Source: Listeria ivanovii subsp. ivanovii (GTDB taxonomy: Bacteria > Bacillota > Bacilli > Lactobacillales > Listeriaceae). From it: a DNA stretch of 64,000 nt. Every line of letters begins with the position of its first letter. Positions within the stretch are counted from its first letter, which is position 1. Below, in pieces: positions 16,570 to 25,835 of the stretch. The notes beneath the pieces are model-generated. The model was not told where the DNA came from. It was given only the letters and a program-made list of their open reading frames with translations, and made no database searches. The DNA lies in NCBI RefSeq assembly GCF_900187025.1, contig NZ_LT906478.1:1286001-1350000 (forward strand), written 5' to 3'. A program made the translations under genes and the position numbers.

Positions 16570-18564
16570 TTGTTCGATAACACAGATACTTTAGCAGTGA
16601 ATACAATTCGTACATTATCAATTGATGCAATTCAAAAAGCAAATTCTGGTCATCCAGGATTACCTATGGGAGCAGCACCAATGGCCTACGCGTTATGGTC
16701 TCGCGTATTAAATACCAACCCGAAAAATTCCCACTGGTTTAACCGTGACCGCTTTGTACTTTCTGCAGGACATGGTTCAATGCTTTTATATAGTTTGCTA
16801 CATTTAAGTGGTTTCAAATTAGAATTAGAAGATTTGAAAAACTTCCGTCAATGGGAAAGCAAAACTCCAGGACATCCGGAATATCGTTATACGGATGGAG
16901 TAGATGCAACAACAGGCCCACTTGGTCAAGGAATCGCAATGGCAGTTGGTATGGCAATGGCAGAACGTCATTTAGAAGCGAAGTATAATAAAGATGGTTT
17001 TAATGTAGTAGATCATTATACTTATGCACTATGTGGTGATGGGGACTTAATGGAAGGTGTTGCTTCTGAAGCGGCTTCTTATGCTGGTCACCAACAATTA
17101 GGTCGACTTGTACTATTATATGATTCCAACGATATTTCACTTGATGGTGATTTAGATAAATCTTTCTCAGAAAATGTGAAACAACGATTTGAAGCGTATG
17201 GTTGGGAACATTTACTTGTAAAAGATGGTAATGATACAGCGGAAATTTTAGCAGCAATCGAAAAAGCAAAACAAAATACATCACAACCAACAATGATTGA
17301 AGTAAAAACCGTGATTGGTTTTGGTGCCCCAAATGAAGGTACTAGCAAAGTGCATGGTGCTCCATTAGGAGAAGAAGGTATACTAGCGGCGAAAAAAGCA
17401 TATGGCTGGAACTATGAAGAAAAATTCTTTGTTCCTGAAGAAGTAACTGCTCGCTTTAAAGAAACGATTGGGAAACGTGGTGAGAAAGCAGAAGCAGCTT
17501 GGAATGAATTATTTGCTTCTTATAAAGCAAAATATCCGGAGCTTGCTAAACAATTAGAAGATAGTTTGAATAATAAATTACCAGCTGATTGGGATGCTGA
17601 GTTACCAGTGTATGACGATTCAAAAGCATTAGCTAGCCGGGCTTCCAGTGGAGAAGTAATCAATGCGCTAGCTGCGAAAGTACCGACTCTATTCGGTGGT
17701 TCTGCTGACCTTGCTGGTTCTAATAATACAACGATTAAAACAGACGGCGAATTTACAAAAGCAACGCCAGCTGAACGTAACATTTGGTTTGGAGTTCGTG
17801 AATTTGCAATGGGCGCTGCTCTAAATGGTATGGCTCTTCATGGTGGTTTACAAGTTTATGGTGGAACATTCTTTGTCTTCTCGGATTATGTTCGTGCAGC
17901 AATTCGTTTATCGGCAATTCAACATTTACCTGTAACTTACGTAATGACGCATGACAGTATTGCGGTAGGAGAAGATGGACCAACTCACGAACCTATCGAG
18001 CAATTAGCTAGTTTGCGTGCAATGCCAGGACTTTCTGTTATTCGTCCTGCTGATGGAAATGAAGTAGTAGAAGCTTGGAAATTAGCGATTACAGCTACTT
18101 CCACTCCGCATGTGCTTGTACTTACTCGTCAAGGGTTACCAACATTACCAAATTCTGCTAAATTAGCTGCAGAAGGCGTTAAAAAAGGTGCTTATGTCAT
18201 CTCACCAGCTACAAAAGAACAGCCAGATGCAATCATTCTTGCAAGTGGTTCTGAAGTAAACTTGGCTGTTGAAGCTCAAAAAGAACTTCTAGCCGGGGGA
18301 ACTGATGTATCTGTTGTAAGTGTGCCTTCATTTGATCTATTTGAACAACAATCAGCAGAATATAAAGAAAGTGTTTTACCAAATGCTGTAAGAAAACGTG
18401 TAGCAGTGGAAATGGGCGCTAGCTTTGGCTGGGAACGCCATGTTGGTTTAGATGGAAAAGTAATTGGAATCGACAAGTTTGGTGCATCAGCTCCAGGAGA
18501 AACAGTGATTCATAATTATGGCTTTACGGTAGAAAATGTTGTAAATACAGTGAAATCACTTTAA
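16570..18564 (+). CDS. tkt: Transketolase
   Basis: The 664-residue thiamine-diphosphate enzyme moves two-carbon ketol units in the pentose phosphate pathway. The N-terminal [17 protein letters not shown] block, the ThDP motif GDGDLMEG and the [18 protein letters not shown] block are intact. TTG 16570 is chosen because GAGAGG lies 9 nt upstream; ATG 16561 directly abuts that site and would add three residues. Listeria lacks a complete oxidative TCA cycle, which makes this pathway an important sugar-phosphate source (general knowledge). Confidence 0.95.
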   Translation: MFDNTDTLAVNTIRTLSIDAIQKANSGHPGLPMGAAPMAYALWSRVLNTNPKNSHWFNRDRFVLSAGHGSMLLYSLLHLSGFKLELEDLKNFRQWESKTPGHPEYRYTDGVDATTGPLGQGIAMAVGMAMAERHLEAKYNKDGFNVVDHYTYALCGDGDLMEGVASEAASYAGHQQLGRLVLLYDSNDISLDGDLDKSFSENVKQRFEAYGWEHLLVKDGNDTAEILAAIEKAKQNTSQPTMIEVKTVIGFGAPNEGTSKVHGAPLGEEGILAAKKAYGWNYEEKFFVPEEVTARFKETIGKRGEKAEAAWNELFASYKAKYPELAKQLEDSLNNKLPADWDAELPVYDDSKALASRASSGEVINALAAKVPTLFGGSADLAGSNNTTIKTDGEFTKATPAERNIWFGVREFAMGAALNGMALHGGLQVYGGTFFVFSDYVRAAIRLSAIQHLPVTYVMTHDSIAVGEDGPTHEPIEQLASLRAMPGLSVIRPADGNEVVEAWKLAITATSTPHVLVLTRQGLPTLPNSAKLAAEGVKKGAYVISPATKEQPDAIILASGSEVNLAVEAQKELLAGGTDVSVVSVPSFDLFEQQSAEYKESVLPNAVRKRVAVEMGASFGWERHVGLDGKVIGIDKFGASAPGETVIHNYGFTVENVVNTVKSL

Positions 18565-18574
18565 TTAATAGAAG

Positions 18575-18613
18575 CAGGTCGCTGCTAGTTTTTCTAGAGC
18601 GACCTGTTTTTTT
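18575..18613 (+). terminator. Terminator of tkt
   Basis: CAGGTCGCT (18575-18583) pairs with AGCGACCTG (18598-18606); an inner CTAG/CTAG pairing adds stability and seven T follow. Confidence 0.93.
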
Positions 18614-18719
18614 ATTGGGATATTTGATTGCGCAGTAGTGCCATTAATGATATAATTACGAGGTTGTTTGAAGCTTTTATTGCTAAATTGATCAAGATAA
18701 TATGTTTTAATGAAAAGTA

Positions 18720-18748
18720 TTGTCTGTTTAATATAAATCAAGTACAAT
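18720..18748 (+). promoter_or_regulatory. Sigma-A promoter of yneF
   Basis: TTGTCT (18720-18725) and TACAAT (18743-18748) are spaced 17 nt, 37 nt before yneF. Confidence 0.7.
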
Positions 18749-18785
18749 AAAAGAGGATTTTGTTTCAAGGAGGAGAAAAGAGACT

Positions 18786-19025
18786 ATGTGGATTTACATT
18801 CTTGTCGGCATTATTTGTTTGCTAGCTGGTCTTGCGGGAGGATTTTTTATTGCGAGACGTTACATGATGAGCTATTTAAAAAACAATCCGCCAATTAACG
18901 AACAAATGTTACAAATGATGATGGCTCAAATGGGTCAAAAACCATCACAAAAGAAAATTAACCAAATGATGAGCGCGATGAACAAACAGCAAGAAAAAGA
19001 AAAACCAAAAAAGGCGAAGAAATAA
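18786..19025 (+). CDS. yneF: UPF0154 membrane protein YneF
   Basis: A 79-residue protein with one N-terminal membrane segment (about residues 3-24, GG-rich), a Met-rich cytoplasmic part ([11 protein letters not shown]) and a very basic Lys-rich tail. This is the UPF0154/YneF family; its function is unknown. ATG 18786 follows AAGGAGGAG. The yneF position after tkt is shared with B. subtilis. Confidence 0.88.
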   Translation: MWIYILVGIICLLAGLAGGFFIARRYMMSYLKNNPPINEQMLQMMMAQMGQKPSQKKINQMMSAMNKQQEKEKPKKAKK

Positions 19026-19040
19026 TATTTTACAATGTAA

Positions 19041-19084
19041 AACCCTTCGAAATTAGTAACTATTAATTTCGAAGGGTTTTTTAT
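19041..19084. terminator. Bidirectional terminator between yneF and the accessory operon
   Basis: A perfect 15-bp stem (AACCCTTCGAAATTA, 19041-19055, with 19064-19078) has T runs readable on both strands. It ends yneF on the plus strand and the six-gene minus-strand block. Confidence 0.93.
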
Positions 19085-19887
19085 TATAAATATCTAGTTA
19101 ATAACGGGAAATCTTTAAATTTTATATCATATCCTAAAATAGCTAGTTTTATTAATAAGGTTTGTGTAAATTGTTTAATATTTATTACTGGAATTTCCGG
19201 ATTAATTATAGGTATATTTTCCGAGAAGGAGATAAGCCATTTTTTTACTTCTGTATAAGTTAATTTTTGTAGCGAAAGTGCTGTAATTATAATTGTACTT
19301 AATCGTTCATCTTCTTCACCTGTTAACATGACTTTGTTTCCTTTATAAAAACTAGTTATGGCATTCATAATAATTTTCACTTCTTTATTTCTTATCGAGA
19401 TTTGATAGACTAGTTCATCCAAAGCATCTGCTGTGTGGGCAATACAATGTGCCCAACCTTTTCCTTTTACAAAAGAGCGGGTATCTTTTTCGATAGTAAG
19501 TAATTTTGTTAATGATGTGTATGTTGTTTGTACTTCTTTATCTGTTAAAAAATGATGCACTTTATTATTAGATAAGAGTAAGGCGATTATTAGAGTTAGG
19601 AATGAGCGCTGAAAAATAGCATCGCTTTCTTTTGATTTTATTTTATAGAAAAGATTTTTTTCGTTCAAAGCATAGTAATAGATAGTCTTTTTTTGTTCAT
19701 AGGATAAGTTATCTTTTGTAAGTAGCCATTCAGAAAAAATATTATATGCTACTTTATCTCTTAATTCACAATCAGTGGAAGATAGACAAAGTAAGAAAGT
19801 ATTTATTATTTTATCTGCTTCCTTAACGTTTGGTGGTAATTGATAGTTATTCAGTTTGAGTGAATTGTATAAATTTTTATCTAACAA
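19084..19887 (-). CDS. DUF2785 family protein
   Basis: A 267-residue helical protein. The block GKGWAHCIAHTADALDEL at residues 142-159 is the hallmark of the DUF2785 family, whose function is unknown. No membrane segment or signal peptide is visible. TTG 19887 follows AAAGGGAG by 7 nt. It is the last gene of the minus-strand block, starting 15 nt after the methyltransferase stop and ending just before the terminator. A role in the same process as the upstream genes is only suggested by the spacing. Confidence 0.7.
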   Translation of the reverse strand: MLDKNLYNSLKLNNYQLPPNVKEADKIINTFLLCLSSTDCELRDKVAYNIFSEWLLTKDNLSYEQKKTIYYYALNEKNLFYKIKSKESDAIFQRSFLTLIIALLLSNNKVHHFLTDKEVQTTYTSLTKLLTIEKDTRSFVKGKGWAHCIAHTADALDELVYQISIRNKEVKIIMNAITSFYKGNKVMLTGEEDERLSTIIITALSLQKLTYTEVKKWLISFSENIPIINPEIPVINIKQFTQTLLIKLAILGYDIKFKDFPLLTRYL

Positions 19888-19902
19888 GTTGTTACTCCCT
19901 TT

Positions 19903-20633
19903 TTATATTTTACTTGCTAAAATAATTAGCATCATTGGACGACGATATTCATCTTGCATCTCTGGTAAATCTTTTAATTCAGGTGCTGGTTGTGGTTCGA
20001 TAATACGTTTAATTTGAAAGCCATTTTTTATTAAGATTTGGATGTAACTGGTTAATGTACGGTGATACTTTTGAACTTCTTCACCTAGGAAGTTTGTTGT
20101 GCGTAATGATTCGTTAAAATAATCATCTACAGGCCAATATAAGTTATTACCTTGTTCGTCTGTGATCCAAGCTTGCGTGCCTTCAGCGGTAAACACAGGA
20201 TGCTCCACAGAAAAAATGAATTCACCATTTTGTTTTAAATTTGTGTGTACTTTTTGGCAAACGGTATTAAAATCAGCTACATAGTGAAGTGCAAGGGAAC
20301 TTAAAACAACCTCGTAACTTTCAGGTTCTAACTCAATATCTTCAATAGCTTTTTGTTGATAACTAATAACAGCTGAAGTTGTTTTTTGTTGTGCTTTTCT
20401 TAGCATTCGTTCAGATAAATCTACGCCTACCACTTTTTTTGCACCCTGTTCGGCAGCGTATATACAGTGCCAACCGAACCCACAACCTAAATCAAGAACT
20501 GTTTTTGGTTGAAGTCCGGAAGCAACTTTTTAAATTCATGCCATTCGCCAGCAGCTTTTAGTCCTTCTTTGGAACGGGGCATTTGGCTGTATTGTTCAAA
20601 GAAATGTTGATTATCATATTTATTTTCTTTCAT
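19903..20633 (-). pseudogene. Class I SAM-dependent methyltransferase, frameshifted
   Basis: The gene starts at ATG 20633 behind AGAAGGA and encodes KEGLKAAGEWHEFKKLLP, then stops after 48 codons. The methyltransferase continues in another frame as GLQPKTVLDLGCGFGW, the SAM-binding motif I, through VVGVDLS to the C-terminus. Restoring one G at the CCGGA around 20515-20519 (giving CCGGGA) would rejoin both parts into 243 residues, the usual length for this family. The substrate is unknown. Either a real inactivation or a sequencing error. Confidence 0.85.
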
Positions 20634-20653
20634 TTTAATCCTTCTCCCTAAAG

Positions 20654-21160
20654 TTAATCAGATACTTGACTAAATTCTTTATCTAAGAAGAGGTGAGCGA
20701 GTCCACTCACTTGTTTTAAGCGTAAGATTTCATTAGCATCCATACCGATATTTTTCATAATCCAGTTATCAGACATACCGCTATCCGCTAATTCGCCTAC
20801 AATATTCGACATTAACTCTACATTATGAAATCCGCGAGCTCGGTTATGCCGGATAGTAGAGGCAATCCGGTTGACGGCATTTTTTTCTAGAATAACAACT
20901 GGAACCATCTCGTTTTCTCTTTCTCGAATGCGTTTAGATGTTTGTATGATTGTAAACCGATGAAAGCCATCGATTATTTCATAGTTGCCAAAATCTTCTA
21001 AAGGATAACAGACGATTGGTTGTGTGAATCCATCTTCCCAAATGGATTTTTCTAGTAATTTTAATTCAGTTGCGGGAACCGTGTTCGGGTTGTAATTATT
21101 TGCTTGAAGTTTGGAGTAGTGGACAGGGATAACGTTATAAACAGGACTTTTGTAGTTCAT
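20654..21160 (-). CDS. ParB/Srx-fold domain protein (IbrB-like)
   Basis: A 168-residue protein with a ParB N-terminal-like domain: VHYSKLQANNYNPN opening, GFTQPIVCYP, DGFHR at residues 64-68 and RHNRARG at 104-110. These correspond to the nucleotide-binding/nuclease motifs of the ParB superfamily. The C-terminal third (ELMSNIVGELADSGMSDNWIM) looks like a helix-turn-helix. It is far too short for a chromosome-partition ParB. A ParB-like gene next to a PAPS-reductase-like gene recalls the IbrB-IbrA pair. It starts 9 nt after the stop of that gene, behind GAGGTGATA, so translation is coupled. Confidence 0.8.
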   Translation of the reverse strand: MNYKSPVYNVIPVHYSKLQANNYNPNTVPATELKLLEKSIWEDGFTQPIVCYPLEDFGNYEIIDGFHRFTIIQTSKRIRERENEMVPVVILEKNAVNRIASTIRHNRARGFHNVELMSNIVGELADSGMSDNWIMKNIGMDANEILRLKQVSGLAHLFLDKEFSQVSD

Positions 21161-21169
21161 TATATCACC

Positions 21170-22474
21170 TCATAGGATATTATTATATTTTTCTAGTGCT
21201 TTCTTTCGCTTTTCAAGTTCCAGTTTTGTTTGACCGAATCCCATATATTTGCAAGAATAATCATTTTTCAAAATGGCGATACACATCCGTTTATATGTAG
21301 GGACGCTTGAAAATTCTTTGATTTTTAGGTCATCTGGATATTCTTTGAAGCGAACAACTTCCATTTTATTTGTATACGTTCGGTTATTCTTTGGAGCGCC
21401 AAGGAAGTCTGCTTGTACATTTAAGCTTCTTAATTCTTCTACTATTTCAACTTTTAGAGCACCGCCCGATTCGGTCCAATAGTTGATACTTGTTTTAAAT
21501 TTTTTTAAGTAACGCTCTCTAGTGTAGCTTGGCAAAGTCGTAAGTAAGAATTCTAAATAGGACTTCCAAGTATGATTTTTCGGTAATTTAATTTCTTTCC
21601 AAGCCATCGCTGAAGTGCCTCCATAAATTGCAGTAAAATTGGCTCCATTCACTCTGCCAACAAGCTTGGACCAAAGATCTGGTTCAATCACGCGATATAA
21701 TTTAAGGCTTTCAGTGGCGGAATCGTTAAATGGACTAGCGACACGCATATCGTTAATAGTTAATCCAGCGTGGAAGAATAAATCGTAAATTTTGTTATAA
21801 TTCCAAGTGAATTTTGCATTAGCAACCCAAATATCATCCACTAACCAATCATGAATAGGGTAGCCGTTATAAATATTATTCGCAATTTCTGTTGTCCAAT
21901 TGTATGTTTGATACATCCGTTCTTTTTTATGGATGGCATTATAACGATTTAGTGATTCTTGTTGTCGAATTCCAATTAAGACAATGGTTTTTTTTGCGCC
22001 AGTTTTTTTATGTAACCAATGAATGATTTTTCGATTAAATTCATAATCCCAAATCCCGTGGAAATCGAAGTCGAAAGAAGCATTATCTTCATTAATGACA
22101 AAAGGGAAGTTAGGCATATCCCTTACCCAAATATCTTTATTGGATTTTTCCCAAGGTATCCAGTGATCGGTAAACATCGAAACAGCTGATTGTGCAGCGA
22201 TAGGAAGACAGCACCAAACTGGCTCAATTAGGTCTAAGTTATTGTTTAATGTTTTTGTTACAAATTCTGTTGTTGCAGTATATTGTCCTTCATAATCCAA
22301 ATGATAAACATATATTTTTTTGCGAATTTGGTGTTTTCGCATATAATCAATGACTAGTTGGAGCATGACGGCACTATCTTTTCCACCTGAAAAAGAGACG
22401 ATAATATTATCGAATTCAGAAAATATCACCTCTAATCTTTCTTGGGAAGCTTCAAGAACTGTTTTAGAATGCAT
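21170..22474 (-). CDS. PAPS-reductase-like PP-loop ATPase (IbrA/DUF3440 type)
   Basis: A 434-residue member of the adenine-nucleotide alpha-hydrolase superfamily. The PP-loop SGGKDS is at residues 29-34, followed by YVYHLDYEGQYTATTEF and GIRQQES. The long C-terminal extension with MRVASPFNDSA and YKRMCIAILKND resembles the DUF3440 extension of IbrA. Relatives include true PAPS reductases and sulfur-transfer proteins of DNA phosphorothioation (DndC type), but the usual PAPS-reductase C-terminal ECGLH motif is not seen, so assimilatory sulfate reduction is unlikely. It overlaps the helicase gene by 11 nt. Confidence 0.82.
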   Translation of the reverse strand: MHSKTVLEASQERLEVIFSEFDNIIVSFSGGKDSAVMLQLVIDYMRKHQIRKKIYVYHLDYEGQYTATTEFVTKTLNNNLDLIEPVWCCLPIAAQSAVSMFTDHWIPWEKSNKDIWVRDMPNFPFVINEDNASFDFDFHGIWDYEFNRKIIHWLHKKTGAKKTIVLIGIRQQESLNRYNAIHKKERMYQTYNWTTEIANNIYNGYPIHDWLVDDIWVANAKFTWNYNKIYDLFFHAGLTINDMRVASPFNDSATESLKLYRVIEPDLWSKLVGRVNGANFTAIYGGTSAMAWKEIKLPKNHTWKSYLEFLLTTLPSYTRERYLKKFKTSINYWTESGGALKVEIVEELRSLNVQADFLGAPKNNRTYTNKMEVVRFKEYPDDLKIKEFSSVPTYKRMCIAILKNDYSCKYMGFGQTKLELEKRKKALEKYNNIL

Positions 22475-23663
22475 TCATAATCACCTCAAAAGAGTTTTTT
22501 TGCGAAAGTTCTTTTTTTATTTCTTGTAATAAATTAGTTTTTTTAGATATATTGCTGTCAATAATATGATCAAGTCCGACATTGCCACTTAAGTCATGAT
22601 AATAGCAATCATTTACTTGTCCCGTTCGATAAATTCGCCGTTCGGATTGGTCACGCTGCGAGTAGTCAAAAGTTTTATCAAAATAAATAATTTGGTTATA
22701 GGCTTGTAGATTAAATCCGTAAGAAGATTTTGCAAAAGTGGTTACTTTTACATTTGGAAATACTTTTAGGAGAGCTTCTTCGGATCGTTTGTATTTGCAA
22801 AAAATAATGGTTGTATCTTCTTTGCCGCTGACTAAAGATTCCGTGATGGTGAATTTTTCTGAAGAAAGACAATAACAATGTTGCATGACTTGGGACATTT
22901 CCAGAAAGTTTATATTAATCGTATAAGCAGCTGCTTTTTGGAGATAATCCTCTTTTAGCTCATAATATTTCTTTAAAAGATCTTCATCAATTGAATAACC
23001 ATGACGAATATAATGCCAATCAATTTTTAAATCTACGGATGAAGAAAAGATAAAAGGAGTGATTAATTTATAAAGATACTCTAAATTATGGTATTTTTTA
23101 ATAATATCCATGGATTGCTTACTTGTTTCGGTTAATTGAGTAATGGTGACATATTCGCAAAATGTTTTTTTGAATTGTGAAAAAGTTAAATTTAATATTT
23201 TGGGTGATAAAAATTCTAATTGCGACCATAAGTCCAAAATATTCCGACTTAAAGGTGTTCCATTCATTATCAGTTTATAGTTGGCTAAACGAGAAAGTTT
23301 GATTGCTCTTTGTGTTCGAAGGGCGTGTTTGTTTTTTATTTTCAAACTTTCATCCATAATAATGTAACTATTGTTAGCTTTCTTAAGTTTATCTCGGCAA
23401 GTGAGGTAAAGTTGATCTGAATTAGAAAGAGACTCAATTCCAACGATATCTTGAGGGAATTGGTAGTCCCATTTACTAATTTCCTTTGCTAGGTTATCTT
23501 TCGTCTGGAAAGGAGTGAGCCAAAGAACATAATCCGGTCGCACATTTTTAATTAATTCGCAGGCAACTCGGGTTTTCCCAGCACCGGGCTTCATAAATAA
23601 GGCACCAACTTTATATTGTTGTAATTTTTCTAAAGCTAATTGTTGATTATCTAATAAGGTCAT
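22464..23663 (-). CDS. SNF2-type DEAD/DEAH helicase-like ATPase
   Basis: A compact 399-residue superfamily 2 protein: Walker A KPGAGKT at residues 25-31, Walker B/DExx as MDES at 103-106, motif III NGTPLSRN at 134-141, and motif VI QSERRIYRTGQ with arginine fingers at 339-349. The RTGQ ending is typical of the SNF2 group. It has no accessory nuclease or DNA-binding domain. Related minimal SNF2 proteins are common in phages and defence loci. It overlaps the preceding gene by 17 nt and the next by 11 nt, so the set is translationally coupled. Confidence 0.85.
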   Translation of the reverse strand: MTLLDNQQLALEKLQQYKVGALFMKPGAGKTRVACELIKNVRPDYVLWLTPFQTKDNLAKEISKWDYQFPQDIVGIESLSNSDQLYLTCRDKLKKANNSYIIMDESLKIKNKHALRTQRAIKLSRLANYKLIMNGTPLSRNILDLWSQLEFLSPKILNLTFSQFKKTFCEYVTITQLTETSKQSMDIIKKYHNLEYLYKLITPFIFSSSVDLKIDWHYIRHGYSIDEDLLKKYYELKEDYLQKAAAYTININFLEMSQVMQHCYCLSSEKFTITESLVSGKEDTTIIFCKYKRSEEALLKVFPNVKVTTFAKSSYGFNLQAYNQIIYFDKTFDYSQRDQSERRIYRTGQVNDCYYHDLSGNVGLDHIIDSNISKKTNLLQEIKKELSQKNSFEVIMNAF

Positions 23664-24021
23664 TGTTAATTATCACATCTTTTTCCAATTTTTTAGGTAT
23701 ATGCGTTCGGACTTTTATGATCGTATCATTGACTTTTTTGGTATGAAAAGACTGCGAGATTTCTTTATTTTCTTTGTCGAAGGCGAGCATCATCTCCTCT
23801 GCATCAATTACTTTTTTTTCTGTATGTTTCTTTAATTGAAATTTCCAGGTATTTGGAAAATAAAAATAACTGAATTTTGCTGAAATAGAAAATACCATTT
23901 TTTTAGGAAGTAAGAAAAAATAACCTTGATACTCGCTATTCATTGGCATTTCAATAATTGATTGATTATCCCATTGCTCAATCTGTTCACTATATGTATG
24001 AATTTTGTTCCATTTAACCAT
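23647..24021 (-). CDS. Hypothetical protein, first gene of the accessory operon
   Basis: A 124-residue protein not recognised. It is rich in aromatic residues (YFFLL, FSYFYFPNTWKFQL) and ends with a charged tail, IPKKLEKDVIINNDLIR. No signal peptide, membrane helix or catalytic motif is evident. ATG 24021 follows GGGAGAT by 9 nt. It overlaps the SNF2-like gene by 17 nt, so the two products are probably needed in fixed ratio; a partner or adaptor of the helicase is a guess. Confidence 0.65.
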   Translation of the reverse strand: MVKWNKIHTYSEQIEQWDNQSIIEMPMNSEYQGYFFLLPKKMVFSISAKFSYFYFPNTWKFQLKKHTEKKVIDAEEMMLAFDKENKEISQSFHTKKVNDTIIKVRTHIPKKLEKDVIINNDLIR

Positions 24022-24083
24022 TTAAAGCAAATCTCCCGTGTGTTTTGTCGTTTTAGTTCAAAATTTATCTATTTAATGGTTCC

Positions 24084-24092
24084 ATTTTATCA
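24084..24092 (-). promoter_or_regulatory. Extended -10 promoter of the accessory operon
   Basis: On the minus strand TG-A-TAAAAT lies about 65 nt before the first gene. No clear -35. The remainder of the 24022-24322 gap is AT-rich; pyrH must start from its right half, where only weak elements are visible. Confidence 0.5.
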
Positions 24093-24322
24093 TAAAAATT
24101 AGTATTGTATGGTACAAAAAAGGAATTTCTATGAATTTTAGCTTAGTAAATTTGAAAAGGAAAGCGTAAAATTGTGAAATAGAGGCGATTTTGTTACTTT
24201 TAAAATGTTTTTTCATTTTTTAGTAGAAAACACTTTTGTAATAGCTAGCTTTTTAGTAGAATAGATAATGGTGGATAGAGTTTTTTTCTATCTATGAATA
24301 GAATATGAAATTGGAGGCTATT

Positions 24323-25051
24323 ATGGATACCCCAGATTATAAACGAGTTGTATTAAAATTAAGCGGTGAAGCACTTGCCGGAAATGATGGCTTTGGAATT
24401 AACCCAAGCGTAGTCAATTTGATTTCTGCTCAAATCAAAGAAGTAGTAGAATTAGGAGTAGAGGTAGCTATTGTTGTCGGCGGCGGAAATATCTGGCGTG
24501 GTAAACTTGGTAGTGAAATGGGAATGGACCGGGCAGCAGCTGACCAAATGGGAATGCTTGCAACTATCATGAATTCTTTATCCTTGCAAGACTCTCTTGA
24601 AAATATTGGAGTTGCTACACGAGTACAAACATCGATTGATATGCGCCAAATCGCAGAACCGTACATTCGTCGTAAAGCAATTCGTCATCTTGAAAAAGGT
24701 CGCGTAGTTATATTTGCTGGTGGAACAGGTAACCCATACTTCTCCACGGACACAGCAGCAGCACTTAGAGCGGCTGAAATCGAAGCGGATGTTATCTTAA
24801 TGGCGAAAAACAATGTAGATGGTGTCTACAATGCTGATCCAAAACTAGATGAAAATGCGAAAAAATATGAAGAATTATCTTACCTTGATGTTATTAAAGA
24901 AGGCTTAGAAGTAATGGATACTACTGCTTCATCACTCAGCATGGACAATGATATTCCATTAATTGTTTTCTCGTTTACAGAACAAGGTAACAATATCAAA
25001 CGTGTTATTTTAGGTGAAAAAATCGGAACTACTGTTAGGGGGAAAAAATAA
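24323..25051 (+). CDS. pyrH: UMP kinase
   Basis: A 242-residue amino-acid-kinase-fold enzyme that phosphorylates UMP to UDP. Motifs KLSGEALAG near the N-terminus, [10 protein letters not shown] and [18 protein letters not shown] are intact. ATG 24323 is chosen because GGAGG lies 6 nt upstream; ATG 24305 would place that ribosome site inside the gene. The stop overlaps the frr start by one base (TAATG), the usual pyrH-frr pairing. Confidence 0.96.
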   Translation: MDTPDYKRVVLKLSGEALAGNDGFGINPSVVNLISAQIKEVVELGVEVAIVVGGGNIWRGKLGSEMGMDRAAADQMGMLATIMNSLSLQDSLENIGVATRVQTSIDMRQIAEPYIRRKAIRHLEKGRVVIFAGGTGNPYFSTDTAAALRAAEIEADVILMAKNNVDGVYNADPKLDENAKKYEELSYLDVIKEGLEVMDTTASSLSMDNDIPLIVFSFTEQGNNIKRVILGEKIGTTVRGKK

Positions 25052-25608
25052 TGAGTAAAGAAGTATTATCGAAATCAAAAGAAAAAATGGAAAAAGCAGA
25101 ACAAGCATTAACTAGACAACTTGGAACAATTCGCGCTGGTCGTGCCAATGCCTCACTTTTAGATCGTTTAACTGTTGATTATTACGGCGCACCAACACCT
25201 GTCAATCAAATGGCTTCAATCAGTGTTCCTGAAGCTAGAATGTTACTTATTACTCCATATGATAAAACTATTTTAGGCGAAATCGAAAAAGCTATTTTAA
25301 AATCAGATCTTGGTTTAACACCCAATAATGATGGTTCTGTTTTACGCTTGTCCATTCCACAATTAACGGAAGAGCGTCGTAAAGAGCTTGTTAAAGAAGT
25401 AAAAAAAGAAGCGGAAGAAGCAAAAGTAGCAGTTCGTAATATCCGTCGTGAAGCAAATGAAGACTTGAAAAAATTAGAAAAAAATGGCGATATCACAGAA
25501 GATGATTTACGTTCATATGGTGAAGATGTACAAAAACTAACAGATGAAAGCATCAAAAACATCGATAGCATCACGAAAGATAAAGAAGCGGAAATCTTAG
25601 AAGTTTAA
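25051..25608 (+). CDS. frr: Ribosome recycling factor
   Basis: The 185-residue RRF splits post-termination ribosomes together with EF-G. The pattern of a three-helix bundle with an inserted beta domain is present, with [17 protein letters not shown] near the N-terminus and [20 protein letters not shown] near the C-terminus. The start overlaps the pyrH stop, and a terminator follows. Confidence 0.97.
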   Translation: MSKEVLSKSKEKMEKAEQALTRQLGTIRAGRANASLLDRLTVDYYGAPTPVNQMASISVPEARMLLITPYDKTILGEIEKAILKSDLGLTPNNDGSVLRLSIPQLTEERRKELVKEVKKEAEEAKVAVRNIRREANEDLKKLEKNGDITEDDLRSYGEDVQKLTDESIKNIDSITKDKEAEILEV

Positions 25609-25662
25609 TTGATACTTTTACTAGTAGTAACAAATAAGATAGCATCCTTTTAAGTTGAAATG

Positions 25663-25708
25663 ACATTCCTAATTCTTTCCATATGTGTTGGGTTAGGAAT
25701 GTTTTTTA
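25663..25708 (+). terminator. Terminator of pyrH-frr
   Basis: ACATTCCTAA (25663-25672) pairs with TTAGGAATGT (25693-25702), followed by TTTTT. Confidence 0.88.
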
Positions 25709-25835
25709 ATGGATAATTCCATCTCTCATGAAACTCTCATCTGTTCACATGGAATTTTTAGTACATTAATTGATTCTTTTTTGTTATTATAGGTATAGAC
25801 ATGCTCTAAGAAGTGTATCAATTGGAGGATTTATG

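Noticed and set aside
17000-17348. Minus-strand frames inside tkt
   Set aside because: They are antisense shadows of a strongly conserved enzyme, with no promoter or ribosome site.
20654-21160. Chromosome-partition ParB
   Set aside because: Too short, lacks the long DNA-binding and dimerisation regions, and has no parA or parS nearby.
21170-22474. CysH, assimilatory PAPS reductase
   Set aside because: The PP-loop is present, but the characteristic C-terminal ECGLH motif and cys gene neighbours are not, and the extension fits IbrA/DUF3440 better.
22464-24021. The accessory block as a prophage remnant
   Set aside because: No integrase, structural or lysis genes, no attachment repeats and no tRNA at the ends. 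From memory the same gene count lies at this place in EGD-e, so it looks like a stable resident.
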